The notes beneath the pieces are model-generated. The model saw only the letters and a program-made list of their open reading frames with translations, was not told the origin of the DNA and ran no database searches. The position numbers were made by a program, and so were the translations under genes. From NCBI GenBank assembly GCA_026196225.1, contig JAPHRD010000073.1, forward strand, positions 1 to 64,000: a DNA stretch of 64,000 nucleotides, written 5' to 3'. This DNA comes from Motiliproteus sp. GTDB taxonomy: Bacteria; Pseudomonadota; Gammaproteobacteria; Pseudomonadales; Balneatricaceae. Numbering within the stretch: position 1 is the stretch's first letter; each line of letters begins with the position of its first letter. Below, in pieces: positions 20,129-31,139 of this stretch.

Positions 20129-21937
20129 TTAGTCGTCCAGGAAACCACGTAGGTGATCGGAGCGGGTAGGGTGGCGTAGCTTGCGCAGCGCCTTGGCTTC
20201 GATCTGACGAATACGTTCCCGGGTTACATCGAACTGCTTACCAACCTCTTCAAGAGTGTGGTCGGTGTTCATTTCGATACCGAAACGCATCCGCAGTACC
20301 TTGGCTTCTCTGGCCGTGAGTCCAGCCAGTACTTCCTTGGTGGCTTCGCGCAGGCCTTCGCCTGTGGCTCGGTCGACTGGGGAATGGATGGTGGTATCTT
20401 CGATAAAATCACCCAAGCTGGAATCTTCATCGTCGCCGATAGGTGTTTCCATGGAGATTGGCTCTTTGGCAATTTTCAGCACCTTGCGAACCTTGTCTTC
20501 CGGCATCTCCATACGTTCAGCCAGCTCTTCCGGGGTGGCCTCGCGGCCCATCTCCTGCAGCATCTGGCGAGAGATACGGTTGAGCTTGTTGATGGTCTCG
20601 ATCATGTGAACCGGGATACGGATTGTACGCGCCTGGTCAGCGATGGAGCGAGTGATCGCCTGGCGAATCCACCAGGTAGCGTAGGTAGAGAACTTGTAGC
20701 CGCGGCGATATTCAAACTTGTCTACCGCCTTCATCAGGCCGATGTTGCCTTCCTGGATCAGATCCAGGAATTGCAGACCACGGTTGGTGTATTTTTTGGC
20801 GATGGAGATAACCAAGCGCAGGTTGGCTTCGACCATCTCTTTCTTGGCGCGACGAGCACGAGCTTCACCGATCGACATGCGACGGTTGATCTCTTTGATC
20901 TCTGACAGGGTTAAGCCGGTACTCTTTTCCAGCTCAATCAGCTTGCGCTGGGCCCGCAGCAGTTCAACTTTAGAACTGAGCAGCCGGACGCCGTAGGGGC
21001 TGTCTTTGGAACAAAGCTTTTCGACCCACTCGTTATTCAGTTCGTTGCCAGGGAATTCCTTGATGAACTCTTTCCGTGACATGCGACCGCGCTGGGTGCA
21101 GATGCGCATGATGGAGCGCTCTTGGGCGCGAAGATGGTCAACGGAGTTGCGAATATCAGAGACAAGTTTGTCGAACAATCGAGGAACCAGCTTGATCGGC
21201 GCAAACAGTGTAGCCAGCTCGGCCAGAGCTTTGACGGCTTCTTTATCGTCGCGACCTTTCTCCTGAATAATGCCGGCTGCCTTGAGATATTGGGCTTCGA
21301 TATTTTCAAAACGTTGACGAACTTCTTCTGGATCAGGGCCGCGATCGCCTTCTTCCTCATCGTCGTCATCGCTGTTAGAGCTTGCCGCTGGTGCTGCAGG
21401 GGCAACAGGGATGTCGTCGTCAGGATCGATAAAACCGTTCAATACGTCGGTAAGGCGGCCTTCTTCCTGTTGAGATGCTTCGTACGAGGCCAGGATCTGA
21501 GGTACGCCGGAAGGGAAGTGGGCTAAAGCAGACATGACGTCTCGCAGGCCTTCTTCGATGCGTTTGGCCAGCAGGATTTCGCCTTCGCGGGTAAGCAGTT
21601 CCACGGTTCCCATCTCACGCATGTACATGCGCACAGGGTCGGTGGTGCGACCTGCATCGGACTCAACAGATGCCAGCGCTGCGGCGGCTTCTTCGATCGC
21701 TGCTTCATCGGTAGAGCTGCTACTGTCGGCGGTGATGAGTTCATCGGCGTCAGGGGCTTGTTCTGACACGGAGATACCCATGTCATTGATCATTCGTATG
21801 ATGTCTTCAACCTGATCGGGATCAGAGATGTCTTCAGGCAGGTGGTCATTCACCTCAGTGAATGTCAGGTAGCCTTGCTCCTTGCCTCGCGCGATAAGCT
21901 CTTTAAGGCGAGACTGCTGCTTTGAAGTGTCAGACAT
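20129..21937 (-). CDS. rpoD: RNA polymerase sigma factor RpoD (sigma70)
   Basis: Region 1.1 start ([26 protein letters not shown]), [83 protein letters not shown]. Confidence 0.99.
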   Translation of the reverse strand: MSDTSKQQSRLKELIARGKEQGYLTFTEVNDHLPEDISDPDQVEDIIRMINDMGISVSEQAPDADELITADSSSSTDEAAIEEAAAALASVESDAGRTTDPVRMYMREMGTVELLTREGEILLAKRIEEGLRDVMSALAHFPSGVPQILASYEASQQEEGRLTDVLNGFIDPDDDIPVAPAAPAASSNSDDDDEEEGDRGPDPEEVRQRFENIEAQYLKAAGIIQEKGRDDKEAVKALAELATLFAPIKLVPRLFDKLVSDIRNSVDHLRAQERSIMRICTQRGRMSRKEFIKEFPGNELNNEWVEKLCSKDSPYGVRLLSSKVELLRAQRKLIELEKSTGLTLSEIKEINRRMSIGEARARRAKKEMVEANLRLVISIAKKYTNRGLQFLDLIQEGNIGLMKAVDKFEYRRGYKFSTYATWWIRQAITRSIADQARTIRIPVHMIETINKLNRISRQMLQEMGREATPEELAERMEMPEDKVRKVLKIAKEPISMETPIGDDEDSSLGDFIEDTTIHSPVDRATGEGLREATKEVLAGLTAREAKVLRMRFGIEMNTDHTLEEVGKQFDVTRERIRQIEAKALRKLRHPTRSDHLRGFLDD

Positions 21938-22084
21938 AGAGTTCCTATAGGCTGCGTGGAGTAGTCAAAAAAATAGCCGCACATTATAGACGCGGAACGG
22001 CTCAATTGCTATACGCTCAGACAATCCTTAATGCCAGGGATTCAACCGAATCGTTGCCCTGTGCTGGTTAAGGTGTTGACTGAG

Positions 22085-23929
22085 TTACGTGCGCAAAAGT
22101 AGTTTCTTCAAGAGCCGCTTCTCTTCGTCCGTTAATGAGGACAGATTTTTCTTTTTCAAGTAGTCTAGCTTGGCTTCTTCGGTCTTTCTTACTAATTGAT
22201 GCAAACAATCGATAAATTCCGTTTCCATATGGCTGATATCAGCGATCAGTAGCTCCTGTTCGGTGAGTTGGCACAGGAGTTCGAAGTTTGGATCTTCTTG
22301 CCATTCCATCAAAATTAGCGCGGTGGGGAGTGTCGGATTAGGGCGTAGCTGTTCCACCAGCGCTCGCAGCATGCTCAGTTCCGGGTCCAGCAATGCTGAC
22401 AGCGCTTCGGTGGTTTCAAAGTCGACTTTCAGGGCTAGCTTGGGGTTATGCAGTAGCCAGCGTATCGCCCGGGTTCCCAGAGAGGAGGGCTTAAGCGCTT
22501 GCCGTGGCCGATATCGCTCCGCTTGGCGACTGGGAGCGCTGGGCTGTTGCCAGTAATCGTCGCCGATTGCCGATGGCTCGTACTCGGGGGACGCTGACTC
22601 GTAGCTTGGTGCTGGTTCTGGTGCCGGAGTTATCTGCTGGAGGAAATCGCTGGTGATTCCGGCCATTTCTGACATCTGTTGTTTCATTAGCTGTTGAAAT
22701 ACCTGGCCGGGAATCTTCTCGATCAGCGGCATGGCGATGGCGCTTAGACGAGCGCGCCCTTCCTGGCTCTCAATATCCAGTGATTCAGACAGGCTGTCGA
22801 AGAAGAATTCTGACAGGGGTTTGGCAGTATCTATACGTTGCTTGAAGGCGTCGCTGCCTTCCTGGCGAACCAGGGTGTCGGGGTCTTCTCCTTCCGGCAG
22901 GAACAGGAAGCGCGCTTGTCGGCCGTCCTCCATCAGTGCCAGGGCGGTTTCCAGGGCTCGGGAGGCGGCTTTGCGACCGGCGTTATCGCCATCAAAGCAG
23001 AACACCACTTCATTGACCACTTTAAATAGCCGGGTCAGATGGTGTTCGCTGGTGGCGGTTCCAAGGGTGGCGACAGCATTGGAGATGTCAAATTGGGCCA
23101 GGGCGACGACATCCATATAGCCTTCGACGATGACCACCTTTTCCAGATTGCGGTTGATTTGGCGGGCCTGGTAAAGGCCGTAAAGTTCACGGTTCTTGTG
23201 AAATGTGTCGGTTTCCGGTGAGTTCAGGTATTTGGGTTTTTCGTCGGTAAGAACTCGGCCACCGAAAGCGATAACGCGTCCGCGCATATCGACGATGGGA
23301 AATATGATGCGATCACGAAAACGGTCGTAGCAGCGATTCTCCTGCTCTTTGAGAATGACCAGTCCGGCATCGTCGAGCTCTTTCTGGCTGGCTTTGTCCT
23401 TGAGTTCAGGAAGCTGCTGCAGGTGGTTGATCAGGTTGTCCCAGCCCGGCGGTGCATAGCCGATTTGAAAACGCTGGGCGATCTCGCCGCTGAGGCCGCG
23501 CTGTTTGAGGTAGTTAATTGCTTTCTGTTTTTCAGGGTGTTTCTTTAGCTGGTGTTGGTAAAAACGGGCGGTGCAGTCCAGGATCTGGTAACTGTTTTGT
23601 AATTTCTGATTTTTTTGCGGCGCGCCGGCCTCTTGAGGGACGTCGATTCCCACCCGGCGGGCGAGGGTCTCTACGGCTTGAGGGAAATCGATACGGTCGT
23701 ATTCCATCACAAAGCCAATGGCGTTGCCGCCAGCGCCGCAGCCAAAGCAATAGTAAAATTGCTTTTCGGGGTTGACGCTAAAAGAGGGGGTTTTCTCCTG
23801 ATGGAAGGGGCAGAGTCCGCTGTAGTTCCGGCCGGTGCGTTTTAAGGTGATGCGTTCCTCGACCACATCGGCGATATCGGTCCGATTGAGCAGATCGTCG
23901 ATGAAATCCTGTGGAATGCGTCCAGCCAT
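22085..23929 (-). CDS. dnaG: DNA primase
   Basis: AGRIPQDFIDDLLNRTDIADVVEERI...CPFHQEKTPSFSVNPEKQFYYCFGCGAGG; Toprim VEGYMDVVAL. Confidence 0.98.
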   Translation of the reverse strand: MAGRIPQDFIDDLLNRTDIADVVEERITLKRTGRNYSGLCPFHQEKTPSFSVNPEKQFYYCFGCGAGGNAIGFVMEYDRIDFPQAVETLARRVGIDVPQEAGAPQKNQKLQNSYQILDCTARFYQHQLKKHPEKQKAINYLKQRGLSGEIAQRFQIGYAPPGWDNLINHLQQLPELKDKASQKELDDAGLVILKEQENRCYDRFRDRIIFPIVDMRGRVIAFGGRVLTDEKPKYLNSPETDTFHKNRELYGLYQARQINRNLEKVVIVEGYMDVVALAQFDISNAVATLGTATSEHHLTRLFKVVNEVVFCFDGDNAGRKAASRALETALALMEDGRQARFLFLPEGEDPDTLVRQEGSDAFKQRIDTAKPLSEFFFDSLSESLDIESQEGRARLSAIAMPLIEKIPGQVFQQLMKQQMSEMAGITSDFLQQITPAPEPAPSYESASPEYEPSAIGDDYWQQPSAPSRQAERYRPRQALKPSSLGTRAIRWLLHNPKLALKVDFETTEALSALLDPELSMLRALVEQLRPNPTLPTALILMEWQEDPNFELLCQLTEQELLIADISHMETEFIDCLHQLVRKTEEAKLDYLKKKNLSSLTDEEKRLLKKLLLRT

Positions 23930-24048
23930 GAGGTATTTGCCGTGGGCGAATTAAGCCTATAGCTTAACAGGCGTGTGATGTCTGAGGTAGCTTTCCCGGG
24001 CGGGCGTTCGGTAGGCGATAGCCTGACCGTAGCGGTTGGCTTGGTGGT

Positions 24049-24504
24049 TTAGCCCAACCGTGCTTTGATTCGCTTGCTGATGGTTGCTATGTCAGCGCGC
24101 CCCTGTGCTTGGGGCTTGATGATGCCCATGACTTTGCCCATCGCTTGCATGGAATCGGCACCGGTTTTACTGATCGCTTGTTCGATCAGCTGGTCGATCT
24201 CTTGGTCAGTTAACTGAGCAGGAAGGAAGGTTTTAATCACCTCCAGTTCGTTCCTTTCTACCTCAGACAGGTCATCACGGCCAGCTTCATCAAACTGGGC
24301 GATCGAGTCGCGACGCTGTTTCTGCATTTTGTCCAGAATAGCGAGAATGCGGCTGTCGTCCAATTCAATGCGCTCATCGACCTCTACGCGCTTTAGCTCG
24401 GCCAGGATCAGGCGAATAGTGCCGAGGCGCTGCTTATCGCGAGCACGCATGGCATCTTTCTGGGCTGCTTTTAGACTCTGTTTAAGAGGGCTAGCTTCGC
24501 TCAT
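24049..24504 (-). CDS. GatB/YqeY domain protein
   Basis: LKAAQKDAMRARDKQRLGTIRLILAELKRVEVDER...GKVMGIIKPQAQGRADIATISKRIKARL. Confidence 0.93.
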   Translation of the reverse strand: MSEASPLKQSLKAAQKDAMRARDKQRLGTIRLILAELKRVEVDERIELDDSRILAILDKMQKQRRDSIAQFDEAGRDDLSEVERNELEVIKTFLPAQLTDQEIDQLIEQAISKTGADSMQAMGKVMGIIKPQAQGRADIATISKRIKARLG

Positions 24505-24553
24505 GGTTGATCCTGATAATAGGTCGATTAAATGTAACCGTGGTTAGTGTCGA

Positions 24554-24769
24554 TTAGTACAGGCGTACTTGGCGACGGTTTTCGCGGACCAGTTTCTTGG
24601 CATGGCGCTTAACCGCTGCAGCAGCCTTACGCTTACGTACGGATGTTGGCTTCTCGTAAAATTCACGGCGACGGACTTCGGCCAGAACACCAGCTTTTTC
24701 ACAAGAGCGCTTGAAACGACGCAGAGCGATATCAAACGGCTCGCTATCACGAACTTTAACACTTGGCAT
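24554..24769 (-). CDS. rpsU: 30S ribosomal protein S21
   Basis: [60 protein letters not shown]. Confidence 0.99.
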   Translation of the reverse strand: MPSVKVRDSEPFDIALRRFKRSCEKAGVLAEVRRREFYEKPTSVRKRKAAAAVKRHAKKLVRENRRQVRLY

Positions 24770-25015
24770 CAGATTTACCCTGGTTACCTAACATAGTTGA
24801 TTAACAGTATTGCGTTCCATCCATAGTGTATATTTTTGGAACGGGTATCTCTGCTTCATAAGAAACAGGGCGCATATTTTAATCGCGGTTGGTAGAAAAA
24901 GTAAATACCGATGATGCGTATATGGATGAAGAGTTTTTATTGGGCTGTTATGATGCGACTTTTTTATAGTTCTGGACCCTTAAAATGCGGGCCAACCAGG
25001 GGAGATTGCTGATTC

Positions 25016-26047
25016 ATGCGGGTTTTGGGTATCGAAACATCCTGTGATGAAACCGGAGTGGCGGTTTACGACAGCGACACTGGTTTGTTGGCCGATCAAC
25101 TCTATAGCCAAGTGGAGGTGCATGCCGAGTACGGTGGCGTGGTTCCCGAGCTGGCTTCGCGAGATCATATCCGCAAGTTAGTACCATTGATTCGGCAGGT
25201 ACTCGTCGAGTCTGAGAGTACGAAAGAGGATATAGATGCTATCGCCTATACCGCCGGTCCAGGTTTGATCGGTGCGCTGATGGTTGGGGCTTCGGTTGCT
25301 CGCTCCTTGGGTTTTGCCTGGCAGGTGCCAGTGCTGGGCGTACATCATATGGAAGGTCACCTGCTGGCGCCGATGTTGGAAGATAACCCCCCGGCATTCC
25401 CTTTCGTCGCATTGTTGGTATCAGGCGGTCACACCCAGTTGATTCAGGTGGATGGTATTGGTCACTACCAATTATTGGGCGAATCTCTCGATGATGCTGC
25501 TGGCGAAGCCTTTGACAAGGCGGCTAAGATGCTGGGGTTGGATTATCCAGGTGGACCGCGTATAGCAGCGCTGGCCGAGCAGGGCACCGAAGGGCGTTTT
25601 CGTTTTCCTCGTCCCATGACCGATCGTCCCGGACTTGAGTTTAGTTTCAGCGGTTTAAAAACCTTTACTCTCAACACCACCGAGAAGTTGCGTCAGCAGG
25701 GTGACCTAAACGCTCAGGGAAAAGCCGATATCGCGCGAGCCTTTCAAGAGGCCGTCGTCGATACCCTGGTAATTAAATGTAAACGTGCGCTGCAACAGAC
25801 AGGTATGAAACGTCTGGTGATTGCTGGTGGCGTGAGTGCCAACCGGATGCTCAGAGAGCGACTGGAAAAAATGATGACCAAGCAGCGGGCGGAATTGTTT
25901 TATGCCCGACCCGAGTTCTGTACCGATAATGGCGCCATGATCGCATATGCTGGTTGTCAGCGTTTGATGGCCGGTGAGCAGGATGATCTGCGAATTCAGG
26001 CCAAGCCGCGCTGGCCTATGGGCGAGCTACCGAAAATCGGTGGTTGA
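25016..26047 (+). CDS. tsaD: tRNA N6-adenosine threonylcarbamoyltransferase
   Basis: [19 protein letters not shown]...[12 protein letters not shown]...VSGGHTQLI...[11 protein letters not shown]. Confidence 0.99.
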   Translation: MRVLGIETSCDETGVAVYDSDTGLLADQLYSQVEVHAEYGGVVPELASRDHIRKLVPLIRQVLVESESTKEDIDAIAYTAGPGLIGALMVGASVARSLGFAWQVPVLGVHHMEGHLLAPMLEDNPPAFPFVALLVSGGHTQLIQVDGIGHYQLLGESLDDAAGEAFDKAAKMLGLDYPGGPRIAALAEQGTEGRFRFPRPMTDRPGLEFSFSGLKTFTLNTTEKLRQQGDLNAQGKADIARAFQEAVVDTLVIKCKRALQQTGMKRLVIAGGVSANRMLRERLEKMMTKQRAELFYARPEFCTDNGAMIAYAGCQRLMAGEQDDLRIQAKPRWPMGELPKIGG

Positions 26048-26065
26048 AGCCGAATTGATCATCAC

Positions 26066-26656
26066 CTAAAGGCGATGTTCCTGTCCGTTAATAAGATTTT
26101 TCAGGTTGCGGTGGTGTCGCGCAATCATCAGTGCAGCGATGGATGTGCAGATGATTGTCTGTGAAGGAATTAGCCAGTAACTCAACAGTGGTGTCATTAA
26201 CGCAGTGGCAAGAGCCGCGACAGACGATGTACGGGAAAGCGCGGCAACTGGCAGCCAAATTAGAATTTGAGATAGCCCCAACCATGGGCTAAAGGCTAAG
26301 CAAACCCCTAGTGTTGTAGCGACCCCTTTACCGCCTTTAAATTTAAAAAATAGCGGTAGTAGGTGGCCGATAACAGCGGCCAGTGCGACCAATCCCACAG
26401 CTGTATTCGATAGCTCTAGCTGAACGGCTAGATACACGGCTATATAGCCTTTGGTCAGGTCACCAAACAGCGTTAGTAGGGCCGCAGTGCGGTTTCCCGT
26501 GCGCAGCATATTAGTGGCGCCGGGATTGCCGGAGCCATGGCGGCGAGGATCTTCCAATGCAAACAGCCGGCTCACCAGTACAGCGCTGGAGATCGAGCCT
26601 AGCAGGTAGGCAAAGGTGATCGCTAGAAGATCTGTTGACGTTAAGGTGTGGAACAT
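26066..26656 (-). CDS. plsY: Glycerol-3-phosphate acyltransferase PlsY
   Basis: YLLGSISSAVLVSRLF...GSGNPGATNMLR...FKGGKGVATTLGV. Confidence 0.97.
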   Translation of the reverse strand: MFHTLTSTDLLAITFAYLLGSISSAVLVSRLFALEDPRRHGSGNPGATNMLRTGNRTAALLTLFGDLTKGYIAVYLAVQLELSNTAVGLVALAAVIGHLLPLFFKFKGGKGVATTLGVCLAFSPWLGLSQILIWLPVAALSRTSSVAALATALMTPLLSYWLIPSQTIICTSIAALMIARHHRNLKNLINGQEHRL

Positions 26657-26778
26657 GGGACGCTGCCTTCTTCAGGCTTAATCTGTACCCGGTAACTTGG
26701 GTTGTAACAAAACCATGGTAGTGAGTAAAGGGCCGAAAGATCCGACATTAGGTTGAGGTCTGATGGTTAGAGTGGAAA

Positions 26779-27138
26779 GTGATGGACATCGTTTATATCA
26801 AGGGCCTGAAAGCGCAGGCTGTTATCGGCATCTACGATTGGGAACGTACCATTCGACAGCAGCTGGTTGTGGATCTGGAGCTTGGGACCGATATCCGCAG
26901 TGCTGCAGAGACAGAAGATGTATCCAATACCCTTGACTATAAAGCGATTTCAGATCGCTTGATCGAATTTATCGAGACCAGTGAATATCAACTGGTTGAA
27001 ACCCTGGCGGAGAAATTGGCGACGTTGCTGTTGGCGGAATTTCCTGTCAAAGGGGTGCGGCTTCGATTGGGTAAGCCCGGTGCGGTTGCGGCTGCAGAGG
27101 ATGTTGGTGTGGTGATATGCCGTGGAGCGTCTTTGTAA
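26779..27138 (+). CDS. folB: Dihydroneopterin aldolase
   Basis: MDIVYIKGLKAQAVIGIYDWERTIRQQLVVDLELGTD; likely start at second Met (26782). Confidence 0.96.
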   Translation: MMDIVYIKGLKAQAVIGIYDWERTIRQQLVVDLELGTDIRSAAETEDVSNTLDYKAISDRLIEFIETSEYQLVETLAEKLATLLLAEFPVKGVRLRLGKPGAVAAAEDVGVVICRGASL

Positions 27139-27662
27139 TGGCGCGAGTCCATCTTAGTATCGGTAGTAATATTCGCCGCCAGCATTATATTAGCTGCTGT
27201 CTGGATGCACTCAGCCAGCAGTTTGGCGCTTTGTCGATCTCCAGCATTTTTGAGAGTGAAGCGGTGGGGTTCGATGGCTCTGCTTTCTATAACTTAGTGG
27301 TGGCATTAGACACCGAGCTGGCGCTGGATGAGTTATATAAACGGCTTCGTCGGATCGAGCATGACAATGATCGCTGCCGAAATGCGAAGAAATTCAGCTC
27401 CAGAACTTTGGATATCGATATTCTCACCTACGATGATTTTGTTGGCGAGTTCTCCGGTGGTTTGTTGCCACGGGATGAAATTACCCGCAATGCGTTCGTG
27501 CTGTGGCCGCTGGCAGAGCTGTCGCCCACCACGGAGCATCCACAAGTAGGGATCGATTACCGTACTCTGTGGCAGCGTTATGACAAGCGCAAGCAGGTGT
27601 TGTCGCCAGTTTCTTTTATCTGGCAGGACCGACAGCTATCCGATCTCAACCTGCGGCCTTAG
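27138..27662 (+). CDS. folK: 2-amino-4-hydroxy-6-hydroxymethyldihydropteridine diphosphokinase
   Basis: MARVHLSIGSNIRRQHYI...SRTLDIDILTYDD...LPRDEITRNAFVLWPLAEL; ATG overlaps folB stop (TAATG). Confidence 0.9.
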   Translation: MARVHLSIGSNIRRQHYISCCLDALSQQFGALSISSIFESEAVGFDGSAFYNLVVALDTELALDELYKRLRRIEHDNDRCRNAKKFSSRTLDIDILTYDDFVGEFSGGLLPRDEITRNAFVLWPLAELSPTTEHPQVGIDYRTLWQRYDKRKQVLSPVSFIWQDRQLSDLNLRP

Positions 27663-28003
27663 CCGGTGGAGATTTTCCCTGACTTAAAGTTTCCAATCCT
27701 GGGGGGGGGAAGCATCTGCAGGAACTGGTTAAAGCTGCCGAAAATTTCAGTCCAAGGCCAGCGGTGATCGGTTTCAGCCGACCAGGTCAGATGAACCTTG
27801 GCGAGATTCTCTGAGCCGTCCTGTAATTGAAACAGAAATTCATCGTGTCCGTTTCTGCGGCCAAGGGCCTTAACCGGAACGCCCTTGAGCTGGTGCTCGT
27901 TGGACAACTCCCTTTCCAGCTCCAGTTCGAATGACAGCGCTTCACTTTCAGACAGGGCTGACCAATCCGCAGGCCATTCCTGGTTTTTCAATTGTTTTTT
28001 CAT
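27659..28003 (-). CDS. Conserved hypothetical protein, short
   Basis: MKKQLKNQEWPADWSALSESEALSFELELERELSNEHQLKG...; ORF track starts upstream at 28054. Convergent with folK. Confidence 0.55.
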   Translation of the reverse strand: MKKQLKNQEWPADWSALSESEALSFELELERELSNEHQLKGVPVKALGRRNGHDEFLFQLQDGSENLAKVHLTWSAETDHRWPWTEIFGSFNQFLQMLPPPRIGNFKSGKISTG

Positions 28004-28265
28004 GGCGACCCCTTCCCTGAAATCGCGTGGGTATAGATGAATAGACTCCATCACAGGCTCATTACTCTCTTATTTTTATTTTTCGGGGACCTTAGGCAGG
28101 TTCAGTTTGTTAACCAAGGTGGATCAGCGACGTTGCTGCCACGCCTGGTTAGTTAACGGCAATATCACCGTATAAATTAGAGGTATATACATAGTATATG
28201 CAAAAATTTAGAGTCTTTCTAGTAGGGATAGATGCTTATGCTATGCAGATCTCTAGAGTCGATGG

Positions 28266-28883
28266 CTAGTACGCCATAAACTGAAACATCGCCTCGACCG
28301 CTGATTGAATATGCTGCTGTTGGCTGAAGCCGGAGCGTTTGCGGGGTTTAAAACTGTGGTCGCCATCTTCCAGGGTCTGCCACTGCACCTGCTCGGAAAA
28401 CGAAAACGCTTCCAGCTCGCTGGCATTACCGAAGGTATCCCGTTCGCCCTGGATGATCAGGGTTGGCAGGCCAATCTGAGCTAAATGATCGCCTTTGAAT
28501 TTTTCTGGTTTGCCTGGCGGGTGGAAGGGGAATCCAAGACAGATGACGCCGGCAAGAGGTGTATCAACATTTTCCTCCATGGCGAGCAGGCTGGCCATTC
28601 GGCCGCCCATGGATTTGCCGCCGATATAGACTTGTCCCTTCAGTTCTAACTGTTGAAGAATCTCCTTAAAGGCCAGGATCAACTTGTCCGCCCGATCCGG
28701 TGGTCGCTTTTTGCCATCCTCACGACGTTTTTGCATATAAGGGAATTCAAAACGGATCACCCGAACACCCTTTGCTGCCAATTGCTCGGCGACATCAGAC
28801 ATAAACTCATGGTCCATACCGGCACCCGCTCCATGGGCAAAAACAAAAGTCAGTTCGCTGTTATCCGGGCCGTTAGTAATCAT
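28266..28883 (-). CDS. Alpha/beta hydrolase of the KANL3/Tex30-like family
   Basis: FVFAHGAGAGMDHEFM...IGGKSMGGRMASL...LIIQGERDTFG...LEDGDHSFKPRKRSG. Confidence 0.88.
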   Translation of the reverse strand: MITNGPDNSELTFVFAHGAGAGMDHEFMSDVAEQLAAKGVRVIRFEFPYMQKRREDGKKRPPDRADKLILAFKEILQQLELKGQVYIGGKSMGGRMASLLAMEENVDTPLAGVICLGFPFHPPGKPEKFKGDHLAQIGLPTLIIQGERDTFGNASELEAFSFSEQVQWQTLEDGDHSFKPRKRSGFSQQQHIQSAVEAMFQFMAY

Positions 28884-28898
28884 CGTTGTTGAGGTATC

Positions 28899-29666
28899 TT
28901 AGCTATAGAGGGATTTGCCGCCATCCACCGCCAGAATCTGGCCGGTAATATAGGATTGGCTGAGTAAGAAGGAGACCGCTGAGGCGACATCTTGTGGCTG
29001 GCCGGGGTGTTGCAGCGGTGTCTTTTCCAGCAATTTCTGCTTGTCCGAATCCGATTGTGAGGCTTCACCTTCGGGCCACAAAATCAATCCGGGGGCGACA
29101 CCATTAACGCGGATGTCGGGAGCAAGCTCCTTGGCCATTGACTGGGTTAGCATCAGCAACCCGGCCTTAGCGGAGCTATAGACGGGGTAGCCCAGCAAGG
29201 GTTTGAAGGCGTGAATATCCACCAGATTGACGATGGCTCCCTGCTGTTTCGCCAAGGATGGTGCCAAGGCCTGGCAAAGAAAATAGGGTGCCCTCAGGTT
29301 TGAAGCAAACAGTTGCTGCCATTGTTCATCGGTGGTGTTGCCCACCGCGGTGGGGAAAAAATCCGAGGCGTTGTTTACCAGCGCATCAAGTCGCCCCCAG
29401 CTATCGACAGCATTCTTGGCCATCTGCTCCAGTTGAGTCAGGTTGCCCAGATCCGCTTGCAGGGTAAGGGCAGAAGCGGGGCGCATATGGTTAAGTTTTT
29501 CGGCGAGCTCATCGGCTTGCTGTTGGGCACTGCGATAGTGAATTAGTACCCGATAGCCTTGGTTATGCAGAATCTCGGCGATGCAAGCGCCGATGCGACG
29601 TCCGGCGCCGGTAATTAGTGCAACCGGCGTATCATCGGTTCTGTTAGGGGGTGTGTCAGTGCTCAT
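28899..29666 (-). CDS. folM: Pteridine reductase-like short-chain dehydrogenase
   Basis: [57 protein letters not shown]. Confidence 0.82.
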   Translation of the reverse strand: MSTDTPPNRTDDTPVALITGAGRRIGACIAEILHNQGYRVLIHYRSAQQQADELAEKLNHMRPASALTLQADLGNLTQLEQMAKNAVDSWGRLDALVNNASDFFPTAVGNTTDEQWQQLFASNLRAPYFLCQALAPSLAKQQGAIVNLVDIHAFKPLLGYPVYSSAKAGLLMLTQSMAKELAPDIRVNGVAPGLILWPEGEASQSDSDKQKLLEKTPLQHPGQPQDVASAVSFLLSQSYITGQILAVDGGKSLYS

Positions 29667-30784
29667 GTCAGTGGATGCTCTATCAGATTCTGCAGGCGAC
29701 GTTTTCGCAGCTCCAGCCCCAGGGCTTTGCCCTTAAAGCCTTCGGCTACTAATGAGGCAGGCTCAATGGCAGTGACCTGTTGATGCAGTTTTTGAAGCTG
29801 TAAAGCCAAACTTTTCGCGCGATCTTGCTGATCAACTAGTGCTTGGCAGCATTGACTCAGAAGCCTGATGCGCTCGGGGCGACGTTGTAGATCCAATCCT
29901 TCATAGAGGCTGAGTAGAGGCTCTGGCGGAAGCGTGTTGAGATTGAGTAGTTGATCGCCGAAACGGTGGAACAACAGGCTCAGGTCTTTGAATTGGCGGG
30001 GGGCTTTGAGTCGCACTAGCATCGATTCGAGCGACTCATAACTGTCCAGAAAATAACTGACTACTGCCAAGCGCACGCTGGCGTCGGTATCCAGTTCGAC
30101 ACAGCGCAATAGCGCTTGGTCTATTTTAGGATGCTGTTCCCGATAGCAGTGCTCAATCTCCGGAATCAATTCTCCCAAGGCTTGGCAATCCTTTAACAGT
30201 TGGAAAAACTGCTGGGGAGACTGTTCGGCCAGTGCCCGCTCCAGCTCTGACCACACCCGCTCCTTGGTGAGGTGTTGTAGCTCGCCACTGGCGCTTATCT
30301 TTGCCATCAGCTGCTGGGTTTCAGGTGCTACGTTAAACCCCAGGTGGGCTAAACGGGCGTAAAAGCGAGCAACCCGCAGTACGCGCAGGGGATCTTCACT
30401 GAAGGCTTCGGATACATGCCGCAAGCAACGGCGTTTGAGGTCTTGCTGGCCTCCGAAGGGATCGATCACTTCCCCATCGTCGGTTTCAGCCATGGCATTG
30501 ATGGTCAGGTCACGACGAATAAGATCTTGTTCCAGAGTGACATCTGGACTGGTAAAAAACTCAAATCCTTTGTAACCATGCCCCGATTTCCGCTCGGTGC
30601 GAGCCAGGGCGTATTCCTCTTTGGTTTGTGGATGGAGGAATACCGGGAACTCTTTCCCCACCGGCTGGTAACCCTTCTTGACCATCGCGTCGACGCTGGC
30701 TCCCACCACGACCCAATCGCGGTCGTAGACTTCGATGTCTAACAGTCGATCCCGGACGGCACCACCTACCAAATAGATGTCCAT
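29663..30784 (-). CDS. cca: CCA tRNA nucleotidyltransferase (no recognisable HD phosphohydrolase motif)
   Basis: [28 protein letters not shown]...[27 protein letters not shown]...[12 protein letters not shown]. Confidence 0.95.
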   Translation of the reverse strand: MDIYLVGGAVRDRLLDIEVYDRDWVVVGASVDAMVKKGYQPVGKEFPVFLHPQTKEEYALARTERKSGHGYKGFEFFTSPDVTLEQDLIRRDLTINAMAETDDGEVIDPFGGQQDLKRRCLRHVSEAFSEDPLRVLRVARFYARLAHLGFNVAPETQQLMAKISASGELQHLTKERVWSELERALAEQSPQQFFQLLKDCQALGELIPEIEHCYREQHPKIDQALLRCVELDTDASVRLAVVSYFLDSYESLESMLVRLKAPRQFKDLSLLFHRFGDQLLNLNTLPPEPLLSLYEGLDLQRRPERIRLLSQCCQALVDQQDRAKSLALQLQKLHQQVTAIEPASLVAEGFKGKALGLELRKRRLQNLIEHPLT

Positions 30785-31110
30785 CAGTCGTTGGTAACTG
30801 TTTCTGGGAAAAGTTGCTGCCAGACTTCGAAACCACCGTCCAGGCTGTAGACCTCTTCAAAACCTTTTTCGTAGAGGAATTGTGCCGCCGGCTGGCTACT
30901 GTTGCCGTGGTAGCAGTAAACCACTAGCGGTTGGTCGGGATCACCTTGCTCCAGAAAATCCTGAATGTTGGTGTTGGCCAGGTGCTGGGCCCCTTTGATA
31001 TGGCCGCGGGAAAAACTATCAGGATCGCGAATATCGGCGAGAGCTGCACCGTCTTCGATCAGTGCTTTCGCCTGATCGGCGGCGATTCGTTTGAAACTTT
31101 CTTCAATCAT
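30784..31110 (-). CDS. glpE: Rhodanese-domain thiosulfate sulfurtransferase
   Basis: [24 protein letters not shown]...[36 protein letters not shown]. Confidence 0.9.
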   Translation of the reverse strand: MIEESFKRIAADQAKALIEDGAALADIRDPDSFSRGHIKGAQHLANTNIQDFLEQGDPDQPLVVYCYHGNSSQPAAQFLYEKGFEEVYSLDGGFEVWQQLFPETVTND

Positions 31111-31139
31111 AGGAATTTACTTCGAGTAATGTTGGCTCG

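Noticed and set aside
20258-20905. 215-aa plus-strand ORF opposite rpoD
   Set aside because: Shadow ORF of the highly conserved rpoD frame.
20129-24769. rpsU-yqeY-dnaG-rpoD arrangement as an unusual operon
   Set aside because: This is the well-known macromolecular synthesis operon layout; ordinary.
29663-30784. CCA-adding enzyme without HD phosphohydrolase motif
   Set aside because: HD-less CCA enzymes are a known gammaproteobacterial subtype, so not treated as novel.
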